DNA of 64,000 bases, from assembly GCA_020465985.1 (NCBI GenBank), contig JAANYP010004869.1, forward strand, positions 434,001-498,000. The letters are read 5' to 3'. Source of the stretch: Centrapalus pauciflorus. Its lineage: Eukaryota; Streptophyta; Magnoliopsida; Asterales; Asteraceae. A program made the translations under genes and the position numbers. A model generated the notes under the pieces. The model saw only the letters and a list, made by a program, of their open reading frames with translations, searched no databases and had not been told where the DNA came from. Within the stretch, counting starts at the first letter, position 1, and each line of letters opens with the position of its first letter. Below, one piece after another: positions 61,255 to 64,000 of the stretch.

Positions 61255-61321
61255 ATTAATTTTATAATGTTTTTAAATATTTGTGCTGGGCTATTTTCTT
61301 TTTCCTCCTAATCTTGTATTA

Positions 61322-62146
61322 GGCGCCGTTTGGTTCACGAAAAATTTTCTGAAGGAATAGAATCTGTCAAAGGAATGGAATTCTGGAAGGAATGAATTTC
61401 AAATTCCATTCCTTGCTGTTTTCTGTTTGGTTTGTATATCTGTCAATGGAATTGAAAATTAATTTTGATAATTGACCAAATTACCATTATTATTATTTTT
61501 TTAAGATTATAAAAATATTACAAGATAATTCTGATGTCATTTATTTATAAAACCCATTTACAAGATAATCTTTTCTTTTTTCACAATTTTACCGCTTAAA
61601 ATTTTTGTATTTTTTTATTTCTTCATATTTACTAGACGTCATTTATAAAAGATTTAGAACCGTAACACAAAGAATGAGAAAAATCAATTTGAATATCGGT
61701 CGATATCGATTGATGAAGAATATATATTAATAAAAAGTACTGATAAAGATTTAGATTTTCTAAATCAGATTAAACATATGTATATATAAGTAATGTGGAT
61801 AAATTGTTATTTATATATGAATAAGACAATTATATAAAACAAAATTATAAACTACCACCAGAGACTAAAAATAAGAATTAAAATACCAATGAAAATATAA
61901 TTAGAAAAAGGAAAGAAGTTGAATGATGGGTGGAAATTGTAGAGAAATTGAAGTGGGTGGATTATTGGAATGGAATGTGAATTCCTTGGGTTCCCCCTTG
62001 GAAAATAGATTCAGGTGAACAAAGAAAAATTTATTTTTTGAGGGAATTCTCTTTCCCAAGCTTAAACCCACCAAACAGACCACGGAATGAAATGTTCATT
62101 CTAATTCCACAGGATTCCTTCAGGAATCTGTGAACCAAACACGCCC
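61322..62146. mobile_element. PIF/Harbinger-type non-autonomous element (825 bp)
   Basis: The left end GGCGCCGTTTGGTTCACG and the complement of the right end, GGGCGTGTTTGGTTCACAG, are inverted repeats flanked by TTA (61319-61321, 62147-62149). Subterminal GAAGGAATAGAATCTG / CAGGATTCCTTCAGGAATC words also face each other. No transposase; the 60-codon frame at 61901-62083 is spurious. Confidence 0.85.
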
Positions 62147-62551
62147 TTAGTGTTTCTTTGGAGATATATTGAATTGATCAAATGAATACCGGAATAGTAA
62201 TAAATTTCATAGAGGAGAATAAAAATCAAATCCAAACAATTGAAAAGTTTATTTCCATAAAACACGTGTCGTATGATAAATGATTAACGTATTTAATACA
62301 CATTTAAATAATTTGATAATAATACATGATAAATTTAAATTGGAATATCATTACTGATGATGAGAGAAGAAAAAAAAATCTACGTATAAAACTATAAATC
62401 ACAAAAAAGAGATTAGACACAAGTATTCTTAAACATACGAATTAATTATACGTGTGTATGTATCACATGTCCTTCTAAAAAAGCCTTCTAAATATTTTAC
62501 CAAATTTGGTTTGTGTTTGCCAAAAGGTTTTTCTAAAAGGATACCTATTTG

Positions 62552-62862
62552 GTGGCATTTGATTCGTATAATGGAATTCGATTGAATTAGAATTTAAATT
62601 TAGCATTTTTAGAATTTTTAATAACCAATGTAAAAGATTAATTTTATGTATTTTTCATCAAAATTTATTTTTTATAAGAATTTGACAATCCTTTCAATTT
62701 GTAGATGAATTAAATTCCAACATACACATGAATTAAATTTCAATTTACATCTCTAACCAATACTAAAAATTATCTTCTACATTCACTATCAACCATATTA
62801 AATAAATAACTTGAATTTAAATTTCAATTTATTCAAATTTCATTCCGTGAACCAAACGCCAC
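62552..62862. mobile_element. Inverted-repeat MITE (about 311 bp)
   Basis: The left end GTGGCATTTGATTCGTATAA and the complement of the right end, GTGGCGTTTGGTTCACGGAA, pair, and inner GAATTTAAATTT blocks face TTTAAATTTCAATT. No clear target duplication. The GTTTGGTTC terminus suggests the PIF group. Confidence 0.6.
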
Positions 62863-63262
62863 AAAAACTTTTTTCCAAGTATATACATTATTGTTTATTG
62901 ACGGTTGTATATTTAGTTGTTAATCCATTAAACATACAATCTTTGCTAAACCTAGACATTAAAATTACAAACCAAATATAATACTTGTTTTACCTCATAA
63001 CTTTTATTGTAGTATTTATCTCATCTTAAATTTATCTTACTGATTTCTTTAAAAAACTATGCTAACATATGAGTTAGATAATGTGTTAGGAAACTTTGTT
63101 CTGGCAAAGGGTTAGAGATTCACATGTTTAGGTTCTTTGGGGAAGATTTTTCACATGTTTTAGTTCTTTTGGATTAATTGTTCACATGTTTAAGGATTTT
63201 AATTACCCATTTTAATAGGAGAGATCCACGTGATATTTCAACATATTTATTATTTTATTACT

Positions 63263-63310
63263 AGTTTATTCACCCGTGTATTACACGAAAATTTTAATAA
63301 ATATCTTTTT
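63263..63310 (-). repeat. Helitron 3' terminus relic
   Basis: ACTAGTTTATTCACCCGTGTATTACACG is the reverse-oriented Helitron end (hairpin CGTGTAATACACG before CTAG on the minus strand), nearly identical to 39279. The matching TC-type start was not found to the right. Confidence 0.55.
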
Positions 63311-63424
63311 CTTAAAACTATATAGACATAAATTAAAAGAAATAATATTTTCATTAATAACTTTTAAATTTATTATGATTATTACTGTTTGTTGAGATTT
63401 TAGTGGATCAAATATATTCATATC

Positions 63425-63525
63425 TTTAAAAGATTGCTTTATACATACTCTTTTTCATATGTGTCACTAAAAGTAAGATATAATGACATTTTTTTGTGTC
63501 ACTAAATGACACTTTTCTTGTAGTG
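63425..63525. mobile_element. CACTA transposon terminus
   Basis: The segment ends ACTTTTCTTGTAGTG, the complement of the CACTACAAGAAAA end of plant CACTA (En/Spm) elements, preceded by GTGTCACTAAA sub-repeats. The other end and any transposase are missing. Confidence 0.6.
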
Positions 63526-63557
63526 GTGATTATGTACTTCATATATATCAGATATTC

Positions 63558-63574
63558 AACCACACACACATATA

Positions 63575-63625
<51 letters not shown>
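63558..63625. repeat. (CA)n, (TG)n and (GA)n microsatellites
   Basis: ACACACACA, then TGTGTGTGTG, then about 38 bp of GA. Open frames through it on both strands are low-complexity. Confidence 0.9.
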
Positions 63626-63628
<3 letters not shown>

Positions 63629-63894
63629 GAGAGATCGGACCGGTCATGGTGTATCTTTTTCGGAAAAAAACTACGTGCCATATTTTTTTTTCAAAAAAAA
63701 GTTATTAAGATGTAATTCAATATGTGATAGAAAAATATTGATGGTCCAACGAACACTTTAAATCAGATATTCATCACTGCATATATATTTAAATTTCAAA
63801 AAGAGACCAAATTAAAGTCAAAATTATCGGTCAAACTTGGTGGGCTAGAAACTAAAATTAATTTAATGTTAATTGCATATTTACCATTTTTTCC

Positions 63895-64000
63895 TTAGTG
63901 TTATATTATAATCTTAATATCTATATTTTGGTTTTATAGTTCTACACCAAATTAAGGTTAAGTATTGATCATATATAGACACACACACATATACATATAG
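63895..64000. repeat. Repeat shared with 20200-20310
   Basis: TATATTATAAT, TCTATATTTTGGTTTTATA, TTCTACACCAAATTAAGG and ACACACACATATA follow the same order as TATATTATAAT, TCTATATTAGTTTTATA, TTCAACACAAAATTAAGG and ACACACATATATA at 20200-20310. Function unknown; it continues past the window edge. Confidence 0.45.

Overview
The window is AT-rich nuclear DNA from a flowering plant, almost certainly a eudicot. The genes have many short exons with GT/AG introns, all three functional gene families are plant types (LOG, ERD6-like sugar transporter, NHX), and the space between them is filled with plant-type hAT, PIF/Harbinger, MULE, Helitron and CACTA remnants plus one solo LTR. I cannot name the species. 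Exon coordinates were joined by eye from splice sites, reading frame and family knowledge; no alignment or search was run.

Layout. (1) 1-7.2 kb: a complete seven-exon LOG-type cytokinin-activating gene on the minus strand (216 aa), flanked or entered by a hAT MITE and Tourist-like MITEs. (2) 7.2-17.9 kb: no host gene. It holds a MULE-type MITE with a Helitron nested in it, a hAT element, and a PIF/Harbinger element (13271-16160) with a frameshifted transposase and a foldback element nested in its leader. (3) 17.9-39.3 kb: a tandem segmental duplication. Each unit carries one intact 17-exon ERD6-like monosaccharide transporter (483 aa each, 18 residue differences by my count). Each unit has also gained its own private insertion, and the sister unit preserves the empty target site. 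(4) 39.3-47.6 kb: a Helitron exactly at the end of the duplication, a G-rich minisatellite, a 1.34-kb foldback element, further MITEs, and a dead third ERD6-like copy. (5) 48.1-54.3 kb: a complete 14-coding-exon NHX-type Na+,K+/H+ antiporter on the minus strand (550 or 561 aa) with a 5' UTR intron and a possible five-codon uORF. (6) 54.3-64 kb: no gene. It holds MITEs, a local tandem duplication, a 1.8-kb GC-richer solo LTR, a 1-kb foldback element and a CACTA terminus.

Together: two tonoplast-type transporters (sugar and cation/H+ exchange) lie within 30 kb, with a cytokinin-activating enzyme further left. There is no operon-like logic; these are independent plant genes. The most distinctive feature is the density of short inverted-repeat elements flanked by 9-bp direct repeats (MULE-type target site duplications). 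At least six terminal-sequence families occur, several almost entirely foldback, and some are nested or inserted after the gene duplication.
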